Assembly: GCF_029867415.1 (NCBI RefSeq)
Contig: NC_081184.1
Coordinates: 110,762,226 to 110,826,225, forward strand
DNA length: 64,000 nt
Source: Vicia villosa
Lineage: Eukaryota > Streptophyta > Magnoliopsida > Fabales > Fabaceae
Direction: 5' to 3'
Notes under the pieces: generated by a model
Told to the model about the DNA's origin: nothing
The model's input: only the letters and a program-made list of their open reading frames with translations
Database searches by the model: none
Translations under genes and position numbers: made by a program
Shown here: positions 18,725 to 29,048 of the stretch, in pieces
Layout of the letters: the number at the start of each line of letters is the position of its first letter
How positions within the stretch are numbered: position 1 is the first letter of the stretch

Positions 18725-18873
18725 GGTAAGTCGAAAACCCGCAAAGGGCGACTTAGGCAAAAATGAGCGTCTCGGTGGACTGAAAACCCGAAAGGGCGGT
18801 CCAGGCAAAAATTAGAGACAATAAACAGAAAAATTCATCCTGGTAGATTGAAAACCTGAAAGGGCAATCTAGG
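18725..18873 (+). repeat. Three hairpin repeats with compensating stem changes
   Basis: Three units share GGT-stem-AAAACCYG(C)AAAGGG-stem-AGGCAAAAA. Stems are AAGTCG/CGACTT (18728-18733 with 18749-18754), GGACTG/CGGTCC (18777-18782 with 18797-18802) and AGATTG/CAATCT (18845-18850 with 18865-18870). Five of six stem positions vary and all stay paired (one G-U), while the loop and flanks barely change. An inner CCC/GGG pairing is also kept (CCT/GGG in unit three). Confidence 0.75.
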
Positions 18874-20187
18874 CAAAAATTAAGGATTTATGACAAAGTA
18901 ACTGCATCAGTCCGTACTTTGTCACCTGAAGAGTCTTTTTCATCAAAGGATCTTCAATCAAATCTCACCAATCTGAAGCAACAAGCACAGTTGGAACTCA
19001 AAGTTGTTAGGGGGAATAGTGGTTATTGCTTTCAATGTAGCCTTTTCCGCATATTTACCATTTCCAACTTTTGTAAATACTCTATGGAATCATGCCTTTA
19101 GCTGATTACCATCCTATTAAATAAATTTGAGCTTGGTGCCCACTTGTTTGCAATCTCTAATTTCTTTTAGCTTGCAAAATGACGCTTTAATTGTGTTATT
19201 CACTTTTGAAAGAAAAAGAAAAAAAATAAGTTTTAAATGAATTTACTTTTCCTTTCTTTTCAAAATAAAAGCGAAACTTTCCTTTGAGTTGTGAACAACA
19301 GAAGGAACGTCAGCAGCTGTCTCCATAGGATGAACCAAAGATTATCCTTCAGAACTGTTCTTTTCCTCAAAAGAGATGATGAGACAATGGTATTCTTATC
19401 CCAGGAAAGAATTCTTAAGCCAATCGCCCCTTGCGGCAGAAAAGCTCTTTTATCCTCAGTGAAGAAGATCTTTCATCTCCAGTGAAGAAGTTCTTCCATC
19501 TCAGTAAGAAAGATGCTTGTCTTCCCCAGAGAAGTTGAAAGCATGCAACACCATTCATCACCTGTATTATCTGCACCGTGTTGAAGAACATTTGCCAAGT
19601 ATCTAGTTGTATTGCGACGTCGGTCCTTCTCCAGTATACACTTCTTTGTCTGTCAGTATCGTCAGTATGCATGCTACATTCATGACATTCATCATTCATA
19701 CATATTTGCATCATTTATGCATTCTTGCATTTTTCAATGTTTGCTTCGAAATCATTTGTTCAGGATATATCTATCCTCAAAAAAAAAGAAAAAAGAAAAA
19801 AGAAAAAAAAGAGAAACAGGTACGGGCGTGTCATCTCTCTAGTAGGTTGTCACCCATAAGCAAAAAGAACATATTCTTTCTCCAGTTCCCCACTGAGATC
19901 ATTCCTCGTGGAAGAAGGTTGCTTCAGTTTCTCCTCTCGAAACGAAAGAGAAAATCCCGTTGAGTTCATTCCTCATGGGTACAAATTCTTGTTTGACCGT
20001 TTCTTTCCAATTCATTCTTGGTTAGAACCCTGTCTTTACCAGGGATTCAAATTTTGATTCCCCAAATAGAGTTGTGAAAAACAGACCATAAGCAATAGCC
20101 TCATCATCCGAGCAGCTTATGTCTCTTTCAAAAGATTTTTCCTCTCATGGAAATCAATCATGAAGACCATGTGACAATCAGGGCCTT

Positions 20188-20490
20188 ATTACTGCTCACA
20201 AGGCTGAATAACCAGTAATTTCCCTAGCAAAGTCTCCAGAATCATTTTATCACTCGGCTGATAATTGATCTTGTCTTCAGAACCGCAATCACGAGGCTGG
20301 TAGTCGGTAACCTTTTTGTTCTGGTTATATTATTAAACATGTCTATCACCATGTTGATAGTCGGTAATATTAACCGAACCTTTGAAACTCTTTTTACCAT
20401 GTCAAGTCTATCACCATGCTGATAGTCGGTAATATAGTTTCATACCCTTCACCTTCGCATTATTTAACAAGTCTATCACCGTGCTGATGG
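20188..20490 (+). repeat. Hairpin series with TATCAcc..gcTGATA units
   Basis: ATTACTG (20188) pairs with CAGTAAT (20213). Then come TTATCA/TGATAA (20247-20264) and three CTATCA/TGATAG units at 20343-20360, 20408-20425 and 20473-20490 (the last with TGATGG). The last three are spaced exactly 65 bp apart and are followed by GTCGGTAAT. A looser copy lies at 20287-20308. The outer stem pair changes T-A to C-G between units. Confidence 0.65.
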
Positions 20491-20796
20491 TCGGTAATTT
20501 CGATAGGTAAGCTTTTCTTACAAAGCTATCATTCCCCGGCGAAGCATACACTTGCTTTCCCGAAAAAAAAAACGGATTCTCTTCCTAAAATGGATTGAGA
20601 CATCCTTCCCGATCTCTTGTCCCCAGTGGAGTCAGTTCTTGATATCCCCTCGGTAAAGACATCCTTGCATCATTCGCGATTTTGGTATCTTAGGTCCAAA
20701 ATTCGCGTCTTCTGATATTTAAGTCTCTTCCACCCCATCAAAATGAAGATTTTCAATCTTCATATCTCAGGTTGAAGAAACTTAAATAGGGGCATC

Positions 20797-21993
20797 TGTC
20801 ATACCCCAATTTTTGACCTAAGATACCATCTCATATCATCTGCATATGCATCATTTGCATCTCTAACAAAAATGCATAGCTTGTGTTTGCTACTTGTGCT
20901 CAGCAAGGTTTAATCAAGAAATTATTCATCAGTACAAGTAACAACCAATTAGAGTTTTGTTCTCCCTTCATCTCAAAGGAACTATCTTCATCAACATTCA
21001 ACATTTGGTCCTCAAAAATCCATTTCAACAAGCTCAAAGGCTCTGAATCGATCAGATTAGGGTTTTGACTAAAGATAGCATACTCCTAATTTTTACTCAG
21101 GATTTGACCTAATGACCTGGGACATGACCTCAAGACCCCAAGTACATCATTTTGACCTAATCCATTGGCTCAGGACATCTCCTACACCAGGATTGATCAA
21201 CAGTGAAATTTCAAATCATCAGATTAAGGTTTTGAACTATCAGGGACTGAAATCAGGGATCACATTTGGGAAACCCTAAAAAGCTCCAGGGGATCACTCA
21301 AAGGTTTCAATCATCTTCAAATAATCCCTATGACAATATCCAATGGAAATTGCATCTCAATTCAAGATCCACAGTCATCAATTTCATCAGGTCGACAATT
21401 AGGGTTTTTGACCTAATTCACCCGAACCACTGACTTTTTAATCAGAAGATGGTGCCACAACTTGAACAATGACTCAAGGTCCTCCAATAACTCAATGTGA
21501 TCCATTCATACCATTCATTTGGTGAGGATAGCTTGGTTCATTTGAAATCTCCAGAAACGCGATTCGTCTAAAAAAGTCAACTGTACAAGATCACCATTGA
21601 CTTTTGGGGAATTTTGGTCAACCATGACTTTTGAAGTTTTGAATCATCAATATATGATATATGAAGTCATTTGATCATGAAAAATCAAGAAAATCAATCA
21701 AGAATCAAAAAGTCAAAAGTTTGACTTTCATACTTAGAAAAATTTCTAAGTGTTTTTCAATGATTTTTTCCAAACTTTGGAAGGGAATAACTCAAAATTT
21801 CACCTACAAACTGAAAAAAACTTGCAACACGAAAGTTGTAGATTTTGATCCAATAAACAACTTTGTCACATAAAATGATTTTCCAAAAGATCAACCATTT
21901 AAGAGATATGGAGTTTCGAAGTTGGTATCTTTTGAAAATTTCACTTAAAATCTCACTTTCTTCAAAGTTCATGGATCTTTTTCACCCATTTCC
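20797..21993 (+). mobile_element. Ogre 3' LTR, truncated after 1197 bp
   Basis: It begins TGTCATACCCC and follows the 5' LTR until CACCCATTTCC, where the sequence switches to the 3' part of a B-type element. TATA box, R and U5 are missing, so it cannot supply a normal polyadenylation end. The junction carries the words TTCCAAAAGATCAACCAT, which also occur about 100 bp earlier in the LTR (near 21885), suggesting a short-homology join. Confidence 0.85.
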
Positions 21994-22769
21994 AAAAGAT
22001 CAACCATGTTAGTAGCGTCAGTATAGGTGACTGTTGCTTCATTAAAATTGATGGTGTCAGTATCCATGAAATTGGGGTCGAAGGTTTCCCCAGTTGGTCG
22101 AAGCCCTGTAATGGCAGCTACATCGAAGAGGGTAGGGGTAACCATTCCACATGGAAAGTGGAAAGTATTATGAGAAGCATCCCAGAAATAAACTGACGCT
22201 ACTAACATGGTTTGGTTATATTCTAGGCCTATTTTGGATAACTGGATCAGGTCATAAATCCCTAATTGTTTCCAGAAAGAAGCCTTTTGTTTTTCCACCT
22301 TCGCTAGCCAAGAGTAATACAGTTCAAGATCTTTTGCTAAAGGAATTAACCTAAAGACTTTCACAAAGTTGGTTACATAGTTTAACCTAATTTTCTCCAA
22401 AACCAAAGAAGTTTCACTTGAGGTTTCTGTTGTGTTATTAGGATCAGCTAAGACTGGACGACCTTCTTCATCTATCTTAATTTTGCTAACTAAAGGTCTA
22501 GTCTTATAATAAGCAGGGAAAAATTTACTCAAAGAAGGGTTGTTTCCTCCTGGTAAAGGACCCATGAAAGCATGAGTTTTTTCAGAAAGTTCAAAAGGGA
22601 TGATTACCTGAGAAGCGTAGATAGCGCGCGCATCTACGTCATTTGGGTCTGGAATATGTGCTTGATTCTTTATCTGTGTAGGATTTTGAAGTTTCTGAAT
22701 GGGTTGAAGAGCATTTGAAGAAGACGCCATGAGTGAATTTGATTTGAGGAATAGGTTGAACGAGGCCAA
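21969..22769 (-). CDS. Antisense plant-mobile-domain ORF near the B-element 3' end (266 aa, 3'-truncated)
   Basis: The minus strand encodes a protein like the plant mobile domain (PMD) family. Landmarks are LGIYDLIQLSKIGLEYNQTM, VASVYFWDASHNTFHFPCGM and TPTLFDVAAITGLRPTGETF, typical of the PMD core. The last dozen codons overlap Ogre LTR sequence, so the natural C-terminus is lost. It starts about 410 bp from the PPT and LTR of a B element and runs opposite to it. Extra antisense ORFs at this position are known in Tat-lineage elements such as Grande. Function is unknown; PMD proteins in plant genomes are linked to silencing factors, but no role can be claimed here. A host gene fragment is less likely, given the adjoining LTR. 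Confidence 0.7.
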   Translation of the reverse strand: MASFNLFLKSNSLMASSSNALQPIQKLQNPTQIKNQAHIPDPNDVDARAIYASQVIIPFELSEKTHAFMGPLPGGNNPSLSKFFPAYYKTRPLVSKIKIDEEGRPVLADPNNTTETSSETSLVLEKIRLNYVTNFVKVFRLIPLAKDLELYYSWLAKVEKQKASFWKQLGIYDLIQLSKIGLEYNQTMLVASVYFWDASHNTFHFPCGMVTPTLFDVAAITGLRPTGETFDPNFMDTDTINFNEATVTYTDATNMVDLLEMGEKDP

Positions 22770-23176
22770 AGAGAATTTTTCTTTTCTGTGTTGAGGGTAA
22801 AGAAAATAGAAGTGGAAGTTGTGCGAGGGTAGAAGTTCAAGTATTTAAAGGTTTAACGGAAACCCTTTCAAATCTTTTGGGTAAAAGTCAAAAGACACGC
22901 GGCAGGCGTTGATTTAATCCAACGGCGGTCGAATAATTATTAGCCTTATTCCTAGTATATAGGAGTAATGATCATGAAGTAATGCCAGAACGTGGGAATG
23001 TAAGTTCTGAGAAGACATCTTTGAAAATGACAAGACGTTTTGAAAGTGGAGTCATAAATGATTATGACGTTAGTCAGTTGTCTTGGAACTCTAAGAAGTG
23101 AGTAAAACAAAATCTCATCATGACAAGAAACGCCTATTTCTCTTGTTTTCGAAACAGGCATTTATTGGGGGCAATT
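21994..23176 (+). mobile_element. B-type Tat element, 3' internal end
   Basis: This is the region between the truncated Ogre LTR and the B LTR. It holds the antisense PMD ORF and about 400 bp of non-coding sequence, ending in the polypurine-like ATTGGGGGCAATT just before the LTR start TGTTACC. Everything upstream (gag, pro, pol) of this B copy is missing. Confidence 0.65.
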
Positions 23177-23539
23177 TGTTACCTGAAGATTTCGTTTAGA
23201 AAGAATATCCTTTGAAGAGTTACAATTCGAAGGAAGATGGTTACTGATGACCATTTCTGAGTTTAAAAAATGGCTAATGATGGCCATGTTTCGAGAATGT
23301 TTGTTTGAGTTGGAGTAAAGATGGTTAGACTTGGAGCTAATTCGAAGAAGATTATCTTTAAAGACTTAAATGTTTTTTGCGAAATACGTAAGGTACTGAA
23401 GCATAACGTGTTTTCGTGGCATTCTCAATTCTGATCACGTTGCCACGCGTCGAAAGAGGATTCAGGCGGGAGGATTTGAATTTCGAAGTAGTTTGTGTAA
23501 CTATACAAAAACATATGGTATCCCAGGGATTCTTGTGGG
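23177..23539 (+). mobile_element. B-type 3' LTR, left part
   Basis: It starts TGTTACCTGAAG and matches, in inverse orientation, the B LTR at 45720-46640. It is interrupted at GTGGG (23535-23539) by an Ogre solo LTR and resumes at 28503. Confidence 0.75.
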
Positions 23540-25124
23540 TGTCATACCCCAATTTTTGACCTAAGATACCATCTCATATCATCTGCATATGCATCATTTG
23601 CATCTCTAACAAAAATGCATAGCTTGTGTTTGCTACTTGTGCTCAGCAAGGTTTAATCAAGAAATTATTCATCAGTACAAGTAACAACCAATTAGGGTTT
23701 TGTTATCCCTTCATCTCAAAGGAACTATCTTCATCAACAATCAACATTTGGTCCTCAAAAATCCATTTCAACAAGCTCAAAGGCTCTGAATCGATCAGAT
23801 TAGGGTTTTGACTGAAGATAGCATACTCCTAATTTTTACTCAGGATTTGACCTAATGACCTGGGACATGACCTCAAGACCCCAAGTACATCATTTTGACC
23901 TAATCCATTGGCTCAGGACATCTCCTACACCAGGATTGATCAACAGTGAAATTTCAAATCATCAGATTAGGGTTTTGAACTATCAGGGACTGAAATCAGG
24001 GATCACATTTGGGAAACCCTAAAAAGCTCCGGGGGATCACTCAAAGGTTTCAATCATCTTCAAATAATCCCTATGACAATATCCAATGGAAATTGCATCT
24101 CAATTCAAGATCCACAGTCATCAATTTCATCAGGTCGACAATTAGGGTTTTTGACCTAATTCACCCGAACCACTGACTTTTTAATCAGAAGATGGTGCCA
24201 CAACTTGAACAATGACTCAAGGTCCTCCAATAACTCAATGTGATCCATTCATACCATTCATTTGGTGAGGATAGCTTAGTTCATTTGAAATCTCCAGAAA
24301 CGCGATTCGTTTGAAAAAGTCAACTGTACAAGATCACCATTGACTTTTGGGGAATTTTGGTCAACCATGACTTTTGAAGTTTTGAATCATCAATATATGA
24401 TATATGAAGTCATTTGATCAAGAAAAATCAAGAAAATCAATCAAGAATCAAAAAGTCAAAAGTTTGACTTTCATACTTAGAAAAATTTCTAAGTGTTTTT
24501 CAATGATTTTTTCCAAACTTTGGAAGGGAATAACTCAAAATTTCACCTACAAACTGAAAAAAACTTCCAACACGAAAGTTGTAGATTTTGATCCAATAAA
24601 CAACTTTGTCACAAAAAATGATTTTCCAAAAGATCAACCATTTAAGAGATATGGAGCTTCAAAGTTGGTATCTTTTGAAAATTTCACTTAAAATCTCACT
24701 TTCTTCAAAGTTCATGGATCTTTTTCACCCATTTCCTTAAAGGTCTTGAAGAAACTTTCAACTAGGGTTTTGAAGTGTGTAACATGAGCTTTCCAAAATG
24801 TCCAAGAGCATGAAAAAATGTGAAGCATAGCTATGGCTTTGAATTATGCATTTAGTGATCATTTTCATTTGAAATTTCAAGTCATTTTGCCAAAGTTTTG
24901 AACCATAAGGTCTATGATCCAAGTAATGATGCATAGATGCAATAATTGGAAGATATTTTCTGATTTGAGACAGATGGGAAAGAGATAAAAAGCATAGCCA
25001 ATTTTGACCATGGTTTAGGTTTTAACCATCTTGCATTTAATGTGAAAGATTCCATTTTATCTCCAAATGCCAAATCACCATTCTTTGATCAAATTGCAAA
25101 GCTCTGCATTCAGAATCCTTGGCC

Positions 25125-25133
25125 TATAAATAG
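25125..25133 (+). promoter_or_regulatory. TATA box of the solo Ogre LTR
   Basis: TATAAATAG is conserved with 4419-4427. As a solo LTR it could still start transcription reading into the B LTR and the antisense side of the F element. Confidence 0.6.
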
Positions 25134-26076
25134 AGGTTCAAATCACTCTTCAAATCACACCAAAACCTCATAATCATAGGTTTTCTCTCTTCTTTCTTAA
25201 GTTGCAAGTTTCATGAGTTTCAAAGAGGAAGAATTGCAATTTCCATCTCTTGCAATTTCTGAGCAAAGTGTTGCTTCTAACACTTCCTAAACATCATATG
25301 GAAGTTGTTTGATTCACTCACATACCCCAAAACACCTCAAATCTCAGAATCACTCTTCAACCTCCATATGAACATAAAATGAGCCTTATCATGCCAAAAT
25401 CCATTCAAGCTCAATTCTGTCCAAACTAACACTTCCAACACCTCATATATGTCACATATGAACTATCCAAACACTCACATATAGCCTAAAACATAAGAAT
25501 CATCAAGCTCGATCCTTACTCCAAGCAACTGCAGATCGACTCCCATGGCTTTGCTCAGATGAATTCAGTTCACTCCAAGCATCCAGACATGTTCCATAAT
25601 CATCATTGAAGCTATCCAGATCATTACAAAGCATCTGTAACACCCCTAGCTCGAAATTCAACATCCAGTTTGGCCGTTTTTGAAGGTAAGTGCTATGAAC
25701 TTCAAACTCATACATACACGCATCATAAATAAAATATTGCTTTGCCATCTTGTTTCTGCATATGCATGGATCATTAACCCTCAATCAATTGCTAGTTATC
25801 TTGCACATACACGATTTCATGATCAATCTCAGAATTAGGGTTCTTCGTGTTCATCAGAAAATCAATGGCCTTAGAGTGAAAATAAATGAAATTAAATGGC
25901 ACCATTGTGTTCCTTGTGAAAAATCGAGCAAGATAGGCTATTCACTTGATCCAAACAACTCAGTTTTAAGAATTTTCAAAATCAAATGGGGATGGTGTTC
26001 TTGGCGCCATTTTCTGTTCAGAAATTTCAAATGTTAGTTTTAAATATAATTGAATGAAAGCGTGTATATTACAAGC

Positions 26077-26150
26077 TGCGCGCACAGCTCAGTTGGCAAG
26101 TGTTTTGGTTGGTGAGGGAGAGGGCGTGAGTTCAAACCCTGGCAGGACCA
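26077..26150 (+). repeat. tRNA-like sequence inside the solo Ogre LTR
   Basis: This is the counterpart of 5372-5445. Box A AGCTCAGTTGG lies at 26086-26096 and box B GAGTTCAAACCC at 26128-26139; a few bases differ near the 5' side. Confidence 0.55.
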
Positions 26151-28502
26151 AACCCTATTTTTTTATCACTTATTTTCTTCACTTTTCTTTACAACTTCAT
26201 CAATTAATTGAACCAATCAAAATTCATCATTTCCACTTCATTTTTTACACACTCTTTGTTTAATATATATATTTTATGAACATCCAAAAAAATCACAAAA
26301 AAATATTTATTTAATACATTTTTAAATAGGTTTAAAATGACATGTTTTTAAGTGTTTTTAAATACTTTAAAAATTGTTTTTCATTTGATTTTTTTTTCAA
26401 AATTAACTACTTGTAAATATTTTGTGATCAAAACCCAAATCATTTAGGTATTAATTAAGTATAATCTTTGCTTTCATCTTAATTAAATTGATTTCTTTCA
26501 AAAAATTTCAAACCATTAAAAAAAACAAGCGATCACCGTTTTAAAACAAATAAACCTTTTCTTTTTGATTTTTCTTTTCAGAAACTCTTGATTAAATCTT
26601 TTTGGATTGATCAATTGATTTTCAAAACAACTGGGCCTCTCGAATATTAGAGAGTATAAGTCCCATTCCGTTGTACAGTTTTTCTATAAACAGAAAACTT
26701 CTTTCAAAACAAAACTTTCAAACAGTTTTTCAAACGACGAAACCTTGCGTCTATTAATAAAACAATCAACCATGTTTTATAAAATAAAACACGGGCCTCC
26801 ACATAGGTATAAGTCCCATTCCTTTACATGAAATTAGGTATTTCATTGTACATACACCTTTTTGTACATACCTCGATCAATTTGATTTTTAACTTCGAAT
26901 AACAAATCAAAAATGAGGGTTTTCTTTAAATCTTCCCAAAAATACCATGGGCCTCCATGTAGGTATAAGTCCCAAGCCCTTTTGTAAATACTTGTTTACA
27001 TAGCTTTTGAATAAACTCAAGTGGGCCTCTCCTCAAGTATAAGTCCCGAGCCCCGTGTATACAAATGGATCATGCTTACAGGTATATTTCCTTCATAAAC
27101 TCCATTATATACACACACCTTGTCATATATATGTAATTTTTCATACTTGTTCATGTTTGTCCATGTTTGTTCATACTTGTTCATGTGTTTGTTCATGTTA
27201 TATATGCTTGTTCAACTCAGTACAACACTAGGTTCCCCATAGCCTCCTATTGGGCTTCGTGCAAAGAATCTCCCTAGTTTAGGTTAGGACATAGAGTATG
27301 GTTTCCCGGTGAAATCGCTCTAAGAGCTCAAACCAACTATACCATGCCTCATCTTGGGCTTCGTACAAACGACTTGTCCCTCCCATAGCCTCCTCTTGGG
27401 CTTACAATGCAAGGACCCTCGGTAGTCCCTCCCATAGCATCCTCTTGGGCTTACAATGCAAGGACCCTCGAATAGCCTCCTCTTGGGCTTCGTACAAGGA
27501 CCCACGGGCTTCTTATAAGCATCCCCAATATCCAAATCAAATACCCTAGGAGATTAGACATTTATCATCTCTATGATAGGAGTATCTCATCTATATCATC
27601 ACAAACAATCAATCAATCAAACTTTTTTTGCCACAAGGCTGGCTAATCAATCAAACCTTTTGCCACCATACTGGCTGATTAATCAAAGTTTTTGTCACAA
27701 GGCTGACTTCATTGAAACTTTTGCCACAAGGCTGGCTGATTAATCAAAACTTTTTGTCACAAGGCTGACTTCATTGAAAGTTTTTGCCACAAGGCTGGCT
27801 AATCAACTTGTTTTTGCCACAAGGCTGGCTAAACAAAAACATCTTTATCATTCTAAGCGCCATAAGTGGCACAGCCCAGGGCTTATAATGAAAAGATTTC
27901 AAACAAAAAACAAACAGATGTATGTGATGATATAGATTAGATACATCGAACATTGAGATGACATTTGTCTCTTATCCTTTGCTTCCACTAGCATAAGTGG
28001 GAACTACGATTGCTCTGACTTTCTCAACATCCCTTTGAGAATACGTAGGCACAAGGTCGTATCCTTGGCGAGCAAAAATTCTCCCTCAAACCACTCAAAC
28101 CTTAGCACCCGTAGAGCCCGAGCTACAGATGCTCTGATTCCCTCTAAGGGATATGTATGCAGAGGATCGCGATGATCTTTGCGAGCATAATCAAACAAAC
28201 ACCCTAGGTCCCACCTATCTCACAAGAACCTCTCCATAACATAGAATGAAAAAACATAGCAAAGAAACCTATAGAGTACTATAGATACGTTGGGTGCTAA
28301 TACCTTCCCTTCGTATAACCAACCCTCTTACCCGAAATCTCTCCCCCACTTTTTAGGTTATTGCAACTTTTTTCCTTTTCCTACTTTGGAAACAATAAAA
28401 AGTTTGGTCGAAACAAAAGAAAAATCATTATTTTGAGCACTCGAGCCCAAAGAAGGCATCAGGTGTCTCATCCCGAAAAAGATACGATTTTTCCCCGCGA
28501 CA

Positions 28503-29048
28503 GTGGGCAACGTGGCATCCGATTAGTGTAGGACCGTTAGGGTCGAATTTAGTATAAATAAGGGTCTTAATGTTAGGATTTCGTGTGTTCATTTTGTACA
28601 AATCACTCACAAACCACTCAAGTATCAAGTGTTTAGAGAACGAGTTCGCTGAGAAATGTACGTATGACACCAACACCAGTTTAATACATTTGTATTTTTC
28701 TTTATTCAAGCATCTTTTCATTATTACTGCTTTCGTTTACTTCCTGTTATTTACATTCCTGCACTTCTCTATTTCGTCTAAGTTTCATTTCGAAGCACTT
28801 TATATTTCTGCATTTTACATTCTTGCACGTTACATTCCTGCACTTTACATTTCTGCAGTTTATACGCTTTTATTTATATTTCTTTGTCGAAAGACATACT
28901 TATATGTATAACAAGTGTTGTTTTTAAGTAAACATTCACATGATCATATCATAAACAAGTTTTCTCGAAGCCAGAACAAACAAGCATGAATCAAATCATA
29001 TCGAAAGACAATTGTTTGACTATGTCCTAGGATCAATCTAGTCGATCC
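28503..29048 (+). mobile_element. B-type 3' LTR, right part, cut by the F element
   Basis: This continues the B LTR after the solo Ogre insertion. A TATA box TATAAATA lies at 28553-28560, and repeats of (C/T)TTACATTTCTGCA-type words at 28755-28860. It stops inside the terminal hairpin (GGATCAATCTAG...) at GATCC (29044-29048), where F is inserted. The last ~70 bp of the LTR are not found next to the other side of F. Confidence 0.75.

Larger units (their letters stand above)
18704..20796 (+). other. Ogre 3' untranslated region
   Basis: About 2.1 kb without a coding frame. It contains three covarying hairpins (18728-18870), a purine tract of A/AG runs (19779-19816), repeats of TCATTCCTCGTGG-like sequence (19890-19980) and a second hairpin series (20188-20490). 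The last ~20 bases before the LTR (CTTAAATAGGGGCATC) hold the weak polypurine tract that would prime plus-strand synthesis. Confidence 0.7.
2834..21993 (+). mobile_element. Ogre-type Ty3/gypsy (Tat lineage) retrotransposon, 3' LTR truncated
   Basis: The order is 5' LTR (2834-7797), PBS, extra ORF1, gag, pro, non-coding gap, RT-RNaseH-archaeal-type RNaseH-integrase, a long 3' UTR and a 3' LTR that stops after 1197 bp. Long LTRs, ORF1 upstream of gag, the gap between pro and RT, and a second RNaseH before integrase are the known hallmarks of Ogre elements in legumes. By eye the two LTRs differ at roughly 1.5% of shared positions, so the insertion is young. Defects are a gag/pro frame change, two nonsense codons after pro, and a 389-bp foreign insertion at 14889-15277. 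Confidence 0.92.
23540..28502 (+). mobile_element. Solo Ogre LTR (4963 bp) with perfect target duplication
   Basis: It runs from TGTCATACCCC to CCCGCGACA and is flanked by GTGGG on both sides (23535-23539 and 28503-28507). No internal sequence remains, so it arose by recombination between the two LTRs of a full element. It is about 98-99% identical by eye to the 5' LTR at 2834, and shares several variants with the truncated 3' LTR. TATA box at 25125-25133. Confidence 0.93.
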
